Shown here: piece by piece, positions 34,758-43,590 of the stretch
Layout of the letters: each line of letters starts with the position of its first letter
Position numbering within the stretch: the first letter of the stretch is position 1
DNA from: an uncultured Lachnospiraceae bacterium
GTDB taxonomy: Bacteria; Bacillota; Clostridia; Lachnospirales; Lachnospiraceae
Direction: 5' to 3'
Length of the DNA: 64,000 bases
NCBI GenBank assembly: GCA_900539715.1
Contig: UQDA01000003.1
Span: 62,001 to 126,000, forward strand
The notes under the pieces: generated by a model
Seen by the model: the letters and a program-made list of their open reading frames with translations, nothing else
What the model was told of the DNA's origin: nothing
Databases searched by the model: none
Position numbers and translations under genes: made by a program

Positions 34758-35855
34758 GTGAGGGAAAGAAAATCAGGGCTGGAACTTTTGCGGATTATTT
34801 CTATTTTGATGATTATTTGCATTCATGCCTTTGGTCTGCTTTTAGATGTGAAGATCAGCCCAATCGGGATGAAGACAACATTTTTTATTAACAGTGTATG
34901 CAATATCGGTGTAAGTTGTTTTGTCCTGATTTCCGGATATTTTGGAGTAAAACGGGATTTCCGTAAAATTTTACGTTTGGAGCTGATGGTGATCTTCTTT
35001 TCACTGTGTACGACGGCAGTACTTGCGGCTGCTTTCCCGGAAACTTATCGGGGAGGAGAATTGTTTGAACTTCTCATCAAATCCTGTATCCCTGTGATTT
35101 CAAGGAAGCACTGGTTTTATACCTGTTATATCTGTTTGCTTTTATTTTCACCGTGGCTGAATGAGGCTCTGGACAAGATGACGAAGCGCCAGCATGAAGG
35201 GCTTCTTTTGACGATGTTCATTCTGTTTAGTGTTTGCCCGTCTTTCTTTTATTTTGAGATAATGCAGGATGGCGGAAAAGGTCTGATGAATATGCTTCTG
35301 ATGTATGTGATGGGACGTTATATCAGGAAGTATGCTGATTTCATGATGGAGCGCTGGAAAGGGTGCGCCGTATTTGCAGTGCTGGCTGCAATTTGCTATT
35401 TCTCGATTACTCATCAGATAAGTATAGGAGGAATCAGACATTCTTTTACAAAAGATAACAGCATTGTGAATGTAGGAATGTCAGTGGTACTTTTATATTT
35501 ATTTAAGGATATGAAATGGCATTCAAAGGCAGTAAACAGGATAGCGGCACATATTTTTGGAATTTATATTTTAAATGTTCCGGTGCTTCAGCTTCTTCAT
35601 GCATTTGTGTTCAGGATGGGAGACGGAAAATTGGAAACAAATTGGTTTCCGGTCTGGATGGCGTTGGAAACAATGGCAGCATTTTTGATCGGTCTGGCAG
35701 TTGATATAGTTAGAAAGCTGCTTTTGGGAAAAGTTGAGGATAAGATTGTTAATACAGGAATAAATGTGTGTGACCGGCTCGGGGCAGAGCGTATGCGGAA
35801 GGTCGGGAAAAAAATGATAGGATTTTTTGAAAGAAAAGAGGACAGGCTTGTATGA
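34758..35855 (+). CDS. Acyltransferase family 3 membrane protein
   Basis: 365 residues with about 10 helices. The N-terminus RKSGLELLRIISILMIICIH is the conserved acyltransferase-3 start; NVGMSVVLLYLFKDMKWHS and the C-terminal YILNVPVLQLLHAF also match. The start is taken as GTG 34758, 5 nt after GGAGGAGG; an upstream TTG lies within that RBS region. It overlaps the next gene by ATGA and is sandwiched between the two DUF6056-like paralogues. It likely O-acylates a sugar of the exported glycan. Confidence 0.82.
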   Translation: MRERKSGLELLRIISILMIICIHAFGLLLDVKISPIGMKTTFFINSVCNIGVSCFVLISGYFGVKRDFRKILRLELMVIFFSLCTTAVLAAAFPETYRGGELFELLIKSCIPVISRKHWFYTCYICLLLFSPWLNEALDKMTKRQHEGLLLTMFILFSVCPSFFYFEIMQDGGKGLMNMLLMYVMGRYIRKYADFMMERWKGCAVFAVLAAICYFSITHQISIGGIRHSFTKDNSIVNVGMSVVLLYLFKDMKWHSKAVNRIAAHIFGIYILNVPVLQLLHAFVFRMGDGKLETNWFPVWMALETMAAFLIGLAVDIVRKLLLGKVEDKIVNTGINVCDRLGAERMRKVGKKMIGFFERKEDRLV

Positions 35856-37351
35856 CAAGGAAGAAATGGACAGATTGGAAAATAGCGGCATGGATGTGGT
35901 TTTTGATTTATTTAATCAGTCTGGTTCCGATTGTTATTCTCGGTTTTTATAATTTCCCTTGTGCAGATGATTTGGGCTACAGTATTTATACAAGACATGC
36001 ATGGTTAGATACGCACAGTATTTTTTCAGTTTTGAAAGCTGCCTGCCAAAAAGTTGCAGAAAGTTATCATACATGGCAGGGAACGTGGTCTTCTATTTTT
36101 CTGATGGCGCTCCAGCCGGGGATATTTGGAGAAAAGTGGTATGGTGTGACAGTTCTTTTGATGACAGGAGTGATGAGCGTTTCAGTTTTTTATTTGTTTC
36201 ACTGTATCTTTGTACGTTGGCTTGGAGGGAGGAAGGCTATCTCGATCGCAGCGGCAAGCATTGTCCTTTTGGTTGCTATTCAGTGTATGGTAGATAAGAC
36301 ACAGGCATTTTTTTGGTATAATGGGGCTGTACATTATATTTTGCCGCAGTCCGGTCTGTTTGTTTTAATGGGAATCGTTCTGTCGCTCGTGATGCTTTCT
36401 GAGCATAAAGCCCGGAAAAAGCAGATGCTTTTTGCAGCGGGAATTTTGTTGACTGCATTGATTGGTGGAGGAAATTATGTAACGGGGCTTGAATGTGGAA
36501 TATGGCTTGCAACGGCAGTGCTTCTTCTGGTGTTATCAAAACGCGGGGAATGGAAGAAGACAGCAGTGTTTCTTGGCGTATGGGCACTTTCATTTGGAAT
36601 CAATGCGGCCGCACCGGGAAATTTTGTGAGAGAGTCGGAGTTTGCATACCGTCCGGGAGTGATACGTTCCATTTTTCAGTCTTTTTATTATTGTCTGGAC
36701 TTTGTATTTCAACAATGGATGGGGTGCGAAATTGTTGTGCTTTTATTTCTTATAGCCCCGTTTGTGTGTAAAGGAATTCAGGATTATTCGGGAAAGTTTC
36801 AGTTTCGGTATCCGCTTTTGGTTGTTGGATATAGCTTCTGTATTTTGTCGTCAATGTTTACGCCGAGTGTGTTTGCAAGTGGGATTCCCGGTGCGGGACG
36901 GATTTATAATATCATTTATTTAACACATTTGCTTTTGCTCGTGGTAAATATGATTTATTTGTATGGATGGTATTGGGTCAGATATGGTGGAAAAAAAATG
37001 GAAGAGCGTTATTTGCTCACGTTTCGTTTAGCGGCTTTTGGATCTGCGGGTTTCATATTTGGAATTACGGCAGCAGTTAATATTGATACATATACTTCTG
37101 TATCGGCAGTGGCATCGATTTTAAGCGGAGAAGCGGCTGAATATCAAAAGCAGCAGGAGGAACGGCTGCTCATTTTAGAGAATCCACAACTTTCAGATGC
37201 TGTTTTACAGGAATTTTCAGAAAAGCCTTATCTTTTATTTTATGAGGATATCGAAGAAGATACGGGAAACTGGAAGAATCTTCGGATGAGCAGTTATTAT
37301 AGGAAAAATACGGTTCGCTTGAACAGAATAGACGAAATTGGTGTAGAATAA
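35852..37351 (+). CDS. DUF6056-like multi-TM membrane protein (GT-C-like), copy 2
   Basis: 499 residues and a paralogue of the gene at 33234: shared blocks are FPCADDLGYSIYTRHAWLDT, YHTWQGTWSSIFLMALQPG and FFWYNGAVHYILPQ. The acidic ADD motif after helix 1 is kept. The C-terminal soluble tail includes AEYQKQQEERLLILENPQL, parallel to ADDYKMQMEERLELLLNPDL in copy 1. It starts at the ATGA overlap with the acyltransferase. Probably a second polyprenyl-phosphate-sugar-dependent transferase. Confidence 0.7.
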   Translation: MTRKKWTDWKIAAWMWFLIYLISLVPIVILGFYNFPCADDLGYSIYTRHAWLDTHSIFSVLKAACQKVAESYHTWQGTWSSIFLMALQPGIFGEKWYGVTVLLMTGVMSVSVFYLFHCIFVRWLGGRKAISIAAASIVLLVAIQCMVDKTQAFFWYNGAVHYILPQSGLFVLMGIVLSLVMLSEHKARKKQMLFAAGILLTALIGGGNYVTGLECGIWLATAVLLLVLSKRGEWKKTAVFLGVWALSFGINAAAPGNFVRESEFAYRPGVIRSIFQSFYYCLDFVFQQWMGCEIVVLLFLIAPFVCKGIQDYSGKFQFRYPLLVVGYSFCILSSMFTPSVFASGIPGAGRIYNIIYLTHLLLLVVNMIYLYGWYWVRYGGKKMEERYLLTFRLAAFGSAGFIFGITAAVNIDTYTSVSAVASILSGEAAEYQKQQEERLLILENPQLSDAVLQEFSEKPYLLFYEDIEEDTGNWKNLRMSSYYRKNTVRLNRIDEIGVE

Positions 37352-37387
37352 GAAATGCAGGTATACAAAGGGAATGGTGAAAGGAAA

Positions 37388-38395
37388 ATGAAACAGGAAA
37401 AGATAATTTTGTATTTGGTTGTACCATGTTATAATGAGGAAGAGGTCTTGGATAAAACAGCATCCGTTTTGCGGGAAAAACTGCACCGTCTGCAGGATGC
37501 AGGAAAAATCTCGAAGAAGAGCAAGATTCTGTTTGTAAATGATGGCAGTAAAGATTGTACCTGGAAGATGATATGTGAGTGGGCGAAAAAGGACAAAATA
37601 TTTGCAGGACTTTGTTTCTCACGTAATTATGGACATCAGAGTGCGATTCTGGCAGGAATGATGGCGGCGCGGGAAAAAGCGGATGCAGTTGTGACTATTG
37701 ATGCGGACCTTCAGCAGGATATTGAAGCTCTGGATGATTTCCTGAAATGTTATGAGGAGGGCTGCGATATCGTCTATGGTGTCAGAAACGACAGGAATAC
37801 AGATGGATTTTTCAAAAAAATGACAGCGGGTATTTTTTATAAGCTGATGCATCTGTTGGGCTGTCGGACGATCACCAATCATGCGGACTATCGTCTGATG
37901 TCAAAAAGAGCTTTGGATGCTCTGGCTGAGTTTAAAGAAACGAATCTGTTTTTGCGTGGCCTTATCCCAACGATGGGCTTTCAGTCTGATATTGTGTATT
38001 TTGATGTGAAGGAGAGAGAAGCCGGCCAGTCAAAATATACATTTAAGAAAATGCTGACGCTTGCAATGGATGGAATTACATCCATGAGTACAAGGCCGTT
38101 GGAATTGATCATTGTTCTTGGATTTTTAACTTGTCTGGTAAGTGTCGGGATATTTATTTCCTGCATATGGGACTGGGCACATGGGCAGGTTGTGGCGGGG
38201 TGGACTACAACGGTTGCTTCTACCTGCCTGATCGGTGGCATGATGCTTCTTTCCCAGGGAATCATCGGAGAATATATTGGAAAAATTTATATGGAAAGCA
38301 AGGGCAGACCGAGATATATCGTAGAGTCTATGATTTTACGGGAAGATGAGGAAGATAGTGTTGAAAAAAATCAGGGAAGCGTGGAAGAGAAATAA
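37388..38395 (+). CDS. Polyprenyl-phosphate sugar synthase-like GT2 (GtrB-like)
   Basis: 335 residues. GT-A part: VVPCYNEEEVLDKT, FVNDGSKDCT, CFSRNYGHQSAILAGM, metal site TIDADLQQDIE and NHADYRLMSKRALDAL. Two C-terminal TM helices (about 245-270 and 280-305) are as in GtrB/CsbB proteins. It makes polyprenyl-phosphate-hexose for GT-C enzymes. ATG 37388 is preferred over 37355, as the family sequence starts there. It follows the DUF6056-like paralogues, their plausible users. Confidence 0.87.
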   Translation: MKQEKIILYLVVPCYNEEEVLDKTASVLREKLHRLQDAGKISKKSKILFVNDGSKDCTWKMICEWAKKDKIFAGLCFSRNYGHQSAILAGMMAAREKADAVVTIDADLQQDIEALDDFLKCYEEGCDIVYGVRNDRNTDGFFKKMTAGIFYKLMHLLGCRTITNHADYRLMSKRALDALAEFKETNLFLRGLIPTMGFQSDIVYFDVKEREAGQSKYTFKKMLTLAMDGITSMSTRPLELIIVLGFLTCLVSVGIFISCIWDWAHGQVVAGWTTTVASTCLIGGMMLLSQGIIGEYIGKIYMESKGRPRYIVESMILREDEEDSVEKNQGSVEEK

Positions 38396-39683
38396 AAAGA
38401 CAGTAGGTAAGCTGACGCTTACTATGGCAGGGATGCTGATCGCAGGCTTGTTATTGATAATAGGTGTATATCTGCTTCCAACAGGGCGGATGAAAGGACA
38501 TGTGGCAAATTCGGCAGATACATTTAATTACGAGGGAGAATATCCGGAAATTGTTCAGGGATACAGAAACAGTATTCTGGATAATTACACGGATGCATTG
38601 ATGTATGCGACAGCGATTCATCCGGGAACTGGGAATCCGGTTTCGGATGCTATGAGGAACAGGAGATATGAAGATTCCGGTTCTAATCTGGCGCAGTCAC
38701 TGAATGACTATGCAAATGATGTGACGGGGAAAGAGGATGCCCGTTATGAGATGGAATATCCCAGATATTGGCATGGATATCTTGTGATTTTAAAGCCCCT
38801 GCTGCTGTTTTTTGATATCGGAGAGATCAGGATGTTTAACATGGTTATTCAGGGAGCTTTGCTTCTTTTTCTGTTTTATCAGGCAGATAAAAAGCTGGGG
38901 GGACGTTCTATTGTTCCTATTGGGATGATGATGGCGGTGCTGAATCCAATCGTCCTTCCGTTGTCTTTGCAGTATTCATGGGTATATTATATTGCGTTGG
39001 TCAGCGCGGATATTTTATTGTTCATGAGAGAACCGTTTCAGAATAAAAAGTATCTCTATTTATTTCTGGTGACGGGAGCTATGACAAGTTATATGGACCT
39101 GTTGACATACCCACTGATTACCCTGGGACTTCCAGCTGTTTTGCTGTTCCTGATGGAGCGGGAGACAAAATGGCAGACAAGATTTCTTCGTTCTGTAGAG
39201 ATTATACTGACCTGGGGAATCGGATATGGTGTGATGTGGTTTGGAAAATGGTTTTTGGCGTGGATATTAGGAGTAAACAGCATGTTTGCAGATGCCCTTG
39301 GAGAGATTGGGATTCGGTTATCCTCTACAGGAGAGGCGCAGGAGGCGCTGAGCGGAATCATGGTTCTTGCTAAAAATATCGGTGTGATCGTGAAGTGGCC
39401 GTATATATTTATGCTGCTGTTGTTTTTGGGAGGATGTATTCTTTTATGGTATAAAAACCGTGGAGGCTGTCAGGTAAAAGAGAAGGTTCTTTATTCGCTG
39501 CCGTATATTGTAATGATTCTACTGCCGGTGGTATGGCTGATGATTCTGGCAAACCATTCGTGGGTGCATTCCAGATATACATATCGGGAATTGGCAGTAA
39601 CGGTGTTGGCAGGGAGCGCTATGGTTCTGAAATTATGGATACCTGATAAAACTGTGGCACAGGAAAAGTCCGAACAGTTATAA
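38346..39683 (+). CDS. Multi-TM membrane protein, unassigned (possible GT-C)
   Basis: 445 residues with about 9-10 helices. The large first extracytoplasmic loop (about 40-140) contains NSADTFNYEGEYPEIV, NRRYEDSG and YPRYWHGYLVILKPL. I do not recognise the family firmly; the topology with a long polar loop after helix 1 is GT-C-like. The ATG at 38346 overlaps the GtrB-like gene by 50 nt; GTG 38358 or TTG 38361 after GAGGAAGA may be the real start. It lies between a GtrB-like synthase and a sugar deacetylase. Confidence 0.6.
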   Translation: MRKIVLKKIREAWKRNKKTVGKLTLTMAGMLIAGLLLIIGVYLLPTGRMKGHVANSADTFNYEGEYPEIVQGYRNSILDNYTDALMYATAIHPGTGNPVSDAMRNRRYEDSGSNLAQSLNDYANDVTGKEDARYEMEYPRYWHGYLVILKPLLLFFDIGEIRMFNMVIQGALLLFLFYQADKKLGGRSIVPIGMMMAVLNPIVLPLSLQYSWVYYIALVSADILLFMREPFQNKKYLYLFLVTGAMTSYMDLLTYPLITLGLPAVLLFLMERETKWQTRFLRSVEIILTWGIGYGVMWFGKWFLAWILGVNSMFADALGEIGIRLSSTGEAQEALSGIMVLAKNIGVIVKWPYIFMLLLFLGGCILLWYKNRGGCQVKEKVLYSLPYIVMILLPVVWLMILANHSWVHSRYTYRELAVTVLAGSAMVLKLWIPDKTVAQEKSEQL

Positions 39684-39708
39684 AATGGAAATCTGGGAGA
39701 AAAAAATG

Positions 39709-40587
39709 GGTGTAAAAATAGATATTCATGCGGATGATTTTGGAGAATCCGTGCATGCGAGTGAAGATATTCTGGACTGTCTGAAAGCGGGAAAGCTGGA
39801 CAGTATCAGTGTTCTTGCGAATATGAGCTGTTTTCAAACCTGCGTAAAAAGGTATCGGGAGGAAGAGAAGGATTTCCCGAAGAAGCCAAGGATATCTGTT
39901 CATTTGAACTTTATGGAAGGGAGTTGCCTGTCTGCTCCTGAAACCTTACCTGGACTGGTAGATGAAGAAGGGCATTTTTGTATTTCATGGGGAAAACTAT
40001 TTCTCCAATCATTCCTTCCTGGAAGAAAAAAAATGAAGGAGCAGCTGCAGACAGAGATAGAGCTTCAGACTTCAGCGGTGCAAAAGGCATTTCCTGAGCT
40101 GAAGAAGCTGCGGTTTGACAGTCATCAGCATACGCATATGATTCCGGTGGTAGCAGATGCTTTGCTGGAAGTGATTCAAAAGAACGGATTAGAAGTGGAA
40201 TACGTGCGTAATTCCAGAGAACCGATGTTCCCGTTTTTGAAAAAAGGTTCTTTCTATAAAACATACCGTCCGGTGAATTTTGTAAAAAATATGATTTTAC
40301 ATTTTTGTTCATTTCTGTTAGAAGGAAAATTCCGGAAGATGGGACTTGAACCCATGTATTTGTGGGGCTTGATTATGAGCGGATATATGGATAGGGAAAG
40401 AGTGGCGGCATTGATGCCGATATTGAAAAAAACGGCTGAGAGACGGGGAAGGACATTAGAAATCCTGTTTCATCCGGGACAGGTGTTAAAGACAGAAATT
40501 ACGCCGGAATTCAGTCAGGAAGAAGCGATAGCTTTTCATGTGTCGGATGACAGAAAAGTGGAAAAGCAGGCAGTTATGGGGATGTAA
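39709..40587 (+). CDS. ChbG/HpnK/YdjC family carbohydrate deacetylase (NaxD-like)
   Basis: 292 residues. The N-terminal DIHADDFGESVHASEDIL has the metal-binding Asp, SVHLNFMEGS has the first His, and RFDSHQHTHMIP has the HxxxH-type metal site. The family removes acetyl groups from N-acetylhexosamines. One branch (NaxD of Francisella) deacetylates undecaprenyl-phosphate-GalNAc. It is directly followed by an FlmF2-like polyprenyl-sugar GT2, so a lipid-linked substrate is likely here. The start at ATG 39709 follows GGGAGA; ATG 39685 is possible. Confidence 0.85.
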   Translation, partial: GVKIDIHADDFGESVHASEDILDCLKAGKLDSISVLANMSCFQTCVKRYREEEKDFPKKPRISVHLNFMEGSCLSAPETLPGLVDEEGHFCISWGKLFLQSFLPGRKKMKEQLQTEIELQTSAVQKAFPELKKLRFDSHQHTHMIPVVADALLEVIQKNGLEVEYVRNSREPMFPFLKKGSFYKTYRPVNFVKNMILHFCSFLLEGKFRKMGLEPMYLWGLIMSGYMDRERVAALMPILKKTAERRGRTLEILFHPGQVLKTEITPEFSQEEAIAFHVSDDRKVEKQAVMGM

Positions 40588-40617
40588 GAAAGAAAAATCA
40601 TGAAGGAGAAAAATGTG

Positions 40618-41547
40618 ATGGATAAAATAGCAGTACTGATTCCTTGCTATAATGAGGAGAAAACGATTGAAAAAGTTATCCATGATGCAAAGGAAGCACT
40701 TCCCGAGGCAGTAATTTATGTATATAACAACAATTCTACCGACCGGACAGCGGAGCTTGCTCAAAAAGCAGGAGCTGTTGTGCGTAACGAGTACAAGCAG
40801 GGAAAAGGAAACGTAATCCGGAGGATGTTTCAGGAGATAGATGCCGAATGCTACATTATGGTAGATGGTGATGACACCTATCCCATGGAAAATGCCGGTG
40901 AGATGGCAAAACTGGTGTTAGAGAAAAATTCGGATATGGTGGTAGGTGACAGGCTCTCTTCCACCTATTTTGAAGAGAATAAACGTCCGTTTCACAATAT
41001 GGGAAACAGCTTGGTTCGAGCTTCGATAAATGCGCTCTTTAAATCAAATATCAGGGATATTATGACCGGATACCGGGCGTTTTCTTATCGTTTTGTCAAG
41101 ACATTTCCAGTGTTGTCAAGAGGGTTTGAGATTGAAACAGAAATGACGATTCATGCAGTTTACAACAATATGCAGGTGGATAATGTGGTAATCGCTTATC
41201 GTGACAGGCCGGAAGGAAGTGAATCAAAGCTGAATACTTATTCTGATGGCTTTAAAGTGCTGGGGACGATTTTCAGGATGTTCCGACAGTATCGCCCTTT
41301 TGCATTTTTTGGTCTTATGGCGCTTTTATTGTTTTTGATTGCAGTTGTATTTTTTGTTCCGGTAGGGATTGAATTTGTGAAAACGGGACTTGTCCCGAAA
41401 TTCCCCACATTGATAGTATGTGGATTTGCAGCATTGGCGGCGATTCAATCACTGTTTGCAGGGTTGATTTTGCATAATCTGGGCATGAAAGACAGAAGGG
41501 ATTTTGAATTCCGGCTTCAGATTGTGGAAAAAATGGAAAAGAGATGA
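40618..41547 (+). CDS. Polyprenyl-phosphate sugar synthase-like GT2 (FlmF2-like)
   Basis: 309 residues. It has VLIPCYNEEKTIEKVIHD, YVYNNNSTDRT, RNEYKQGKGNVIRRMFQ, the metal site MVDGDDTYP and MTGYRAFSYRFVKTFPV. Two C-terminal TM helices (about 230-255 and 265-290) follow. This pattern is shared with FlmF2-type enzymes that load hexosamine on undecaprenyl phosphate. ATG 40618 has AAGGAG 9 nt upstream. It ends ATGA with the leader of the next gene. Confidence 0.85.
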   Translation: MDKIAVLIPCYNEEKTIEKVIHDAKEALPEAVIYVYNNNSTDRTAELAQKAGAVVRNEYKQGKGNVIRRMFQEIDAECYIMVDGDDTYPMENAGEMAKLVLEKNSDMVVGDRLSSTYFEENKRPFHNMGNSLVRASINALFKSNIRDIMTGYRAFSYRFVKTFPVLSRGFEIETEMTIHAVYNNMQVDNVVIAYRDRPEGSESKLNTYSDGFKVLGTIFRMFRQYRPFAFFGLMALLLFLIAVVFFVPVGIEFVKTGLVPKFPTLIVCGFAALAAIQSLFAGLILHNLGMKDRRDFEFRLQIVEKMEKR

Positions 41548-41637
41548 GATTACTGAAAGAAAAAGAAGTCAATAGGAAAGAAAATATCTGGCCATGGTAC
41601 TGGAAAAAACAAGGGATTTTCTGTAGTAACAGCATTT
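41544..41637 (+). other. Out-of-frame 5' leader of the DUF6020-like gene (A6 frameshift)
   Basis: An ATG at 41544 overlaps the previous stop as ATGA, the usual start arrangement here. It codes MRLLKEKEVNRKENIWPWYW before an A6 run (41604-41609). Beyond the run this frame soon stops, while shifting by removal of one A joins it to KGFSVVTAFVAALICVQIF, the open frame of the large membrane protein. So the gene start and body are separated by a one-base slip at a homopolymer. Confidence 0.65.
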
Positions 41638-43590
41638 GTGGCAGCCCTTATCTGCGTACAGATTTTTAAAGCAGCAGGAGTGATAAGCTTTGAATTTTTA
41701 TTTCCCTATCTCGTTTTAATCTTTTTTATGTATGGTTTTTTGCATAAATACTGGGTAGTCGGTATCTGTAAAAAATGGCTGCATTCAGAGGAAAAGAGCT
41801 TAAAGCTTGTCGCTGCTGTAGTGGCTGCGGCAGCGGTTCAGGGAGTGTCTGCAGAAGGGGCGATTAAAATCGAAAGTTCAGCAGCACTTATTTCGGCAAT
41901 TATATTGATACTGGTCTTATACTTATATACCTGGTTTATCTTAAAATATCAGGCGGAGTCAGGGAGATACCGTTTTAAGGAGAACTATGCGGTTTATTTG
42001 TTTGCATTATTGTTAGCGGTATTTACTGCGACCGGAAAGAAAGATATTTTTGCGATACAGGGATGGAGCGGCTGGTTTCGTGTACTGATCGGGGAGTATA
42101 TATTGCTCTATCTGACGTTGAATTGTTGTCTGGAGATTTTTGAGAATATACAGATAATGGGACAAGTCAGAGAAGGAACTGAAAGAGAATACGGTGGTAT
42201 TAAAAAGCTTCTGCACAGCAGGCCGTTTCAATGGGGAGCGGTAATTTTTGTGATGACCTGTCTTGTGGATGCAGTATTTCTGTTGGCGTTTTTCCCGGGG
42301 GTTATGGAATATGATTCATTTGTGCAGATGTGTCAGGTATATGGAGCGGATTACAGCAATCATCATCCCTGGCTTCACACAATGCTGATCAAGCTTATTT
42401 ATGATACGGGTTATGTATTGCTGGGGAGCTATAACAGGGCATTTGCACTTTACTGTATATTTCAGATTTTAATTTTAGCTTTTGCTTTCGCATGTGTGGT
42501 TGGTTATTTGGCCCAAAAGGGAGTAAAGTCAGCGTATCTGGTTTTGATTGGGGCAATTTACATTTTATCACCGATCAATCAGATGTATTCTATCACTATG
42601 TGGAAGGATATCCCTTTCGGTGTTACGGTCGTTTTGTTTACGCTGCTGCTTTGCGTGATGCGGGATCATTTAAAGACGGGGGGGTCAAATCGCATATGCT
42701 GGGTATTGTTTGTGCCGGTAAGTTTTGGACTGTGTTTTTTCAGAAGTAATGGGTTGTATGTTTTCCTGGGGATGATTCCGTTTCTGATCTGGGCATGTTG
42801 GAAACAGTGGAAGGCTGCGGTTGGCGCAGTTGCAATGGTACTGATATTAGGGATTATTTATAAAGGACCGGTATTTTCTTATTTTCATGTATCAGAACCG
42901 GATATGATAGAATCTCTGTCCATCCCGGCTCAGCAGATTACGGCGGTGATTTCTTACGACGGAAAAATTTCAGAAGAGCAAAAGAAATTGCTGGCAGGGG
43001 TGATAGAGTTGGAAAAGGTTCCTGAGGCATATTTGGAATCTACGACCTGCTCTGATGCGATTAAAAATCTTGTCAGAGAGACAGACAGGCAGGAATATAT
43101 CGGGGAGCACGCTGGAGAATTTCTGAAGACATGGATATCGTTGTTTTTTGATAATCCGAGGATTTATGTAGAAGCTTTTATTGATGAGACAAAAGGCTAC
43201 TGGTATCATAATACGAAATTCCCGTTTATATGGGCGACCTATATTCAGGAGAAGGGCATGGGAATCGACCGTGCAAGCCAATTGCCGGAAGGGATGGTTC
43301 AGGGGATACGGGGATATCTGGATGCATATAAAAAGCATTTTGATGAATATCTGAGTGTGGGACTGTTTATCTATTTGTTCTTTGTGTGTTTGATGTGTGG
43401 GATTCACAAGAAGAGTGCTCATCTTATTGCGTATCTTCCGGCATTGGGGATATGGGGAACGTTATTGATTGCAACTCCGGTATTTGCGGACTTGCGGTAT
43501 GCCTATGCGATTTATCTGTCGGTGCCGTTTTTGACATGTTTGACGGTGGTAGATACAGCCTCCCACCCCATCAAAATCCCTCCCATATAA
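41638..43590 (+). CDS. DUF6020-like multi-TM membrane protein (GT-C-like)
   Basis: 650 residues with about 14 helices. The key extracytoplasmic block reads FFPGVMEYDSFVQMCQVYG then SNHHPWLHTMLIKL, followed by SPINQMYSITMWKDIPFG and FFRSNGLYVFLGMIPF, characteristic of DUF6020-type clostridial proteins. GTG 41638 is only the first permissible start of the open frame and has no RBS; the true start is probably 41544 with a frameshift (see that entry). It follows an FlmF2-like synthase and a deacetylase and may use their product. Its 3' end overlaps the convergent gene by 79 nt. Confidence 0.72.
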   Translation: MAALICVQIFKAAGVISFEFLFPYLVLIFFMYGFLHKYWVVGICKKWLHSEEKSLKLVAAVVAAAAVQGVSAEGAIKIESSAALISAIILILVLYLYTWFILKYQAESGRYRFKENYAVYLFALLLAVFTATGKKDIFAIQGWSGWFRVLIGEYILLYLTLNCCLEIFENIQIMGQVREGTEREYGGIKKLLHSRPFQWGAVIFVMTCLVDAVFLLAFFPGVMEYDSFVQMCQVYGADYSNHHPWLHTMLIKLIYDTGYVLLGSYNRAFALYCIFQILILAFAFACVVGYLAQKGVKSAYLVLIGAIYILSPINQMYSITMWKDIPFGVTVVLFTLLLCVMRDHLKTGGSNRICWVLFVPVSFGLCFFRSNGLYVFLGMIPFLIWACWKQWKAAVGAVAMVLILGIIYKGPVFSYFHVSEPDMIESLSIPAQQITAVISYDGKISEEQKKLLAGVIELEKVPEAYLESTTCSDAIKNLVRETDRQEYIGEHAGEFLKTWISLFFDNPRIYVEAFIDETKGYWYHNTKFPFIWATYIQEKGMGIDRASQLPEGMVQGIRGYLDAYKKHFDEYLSVGLFIYLFFVCLMCGIHKKSAHLIAYLPALGIWGTLLIATPVFADLRYAYAIYLSVPFLTCLTVVDTASHPIKIPPI

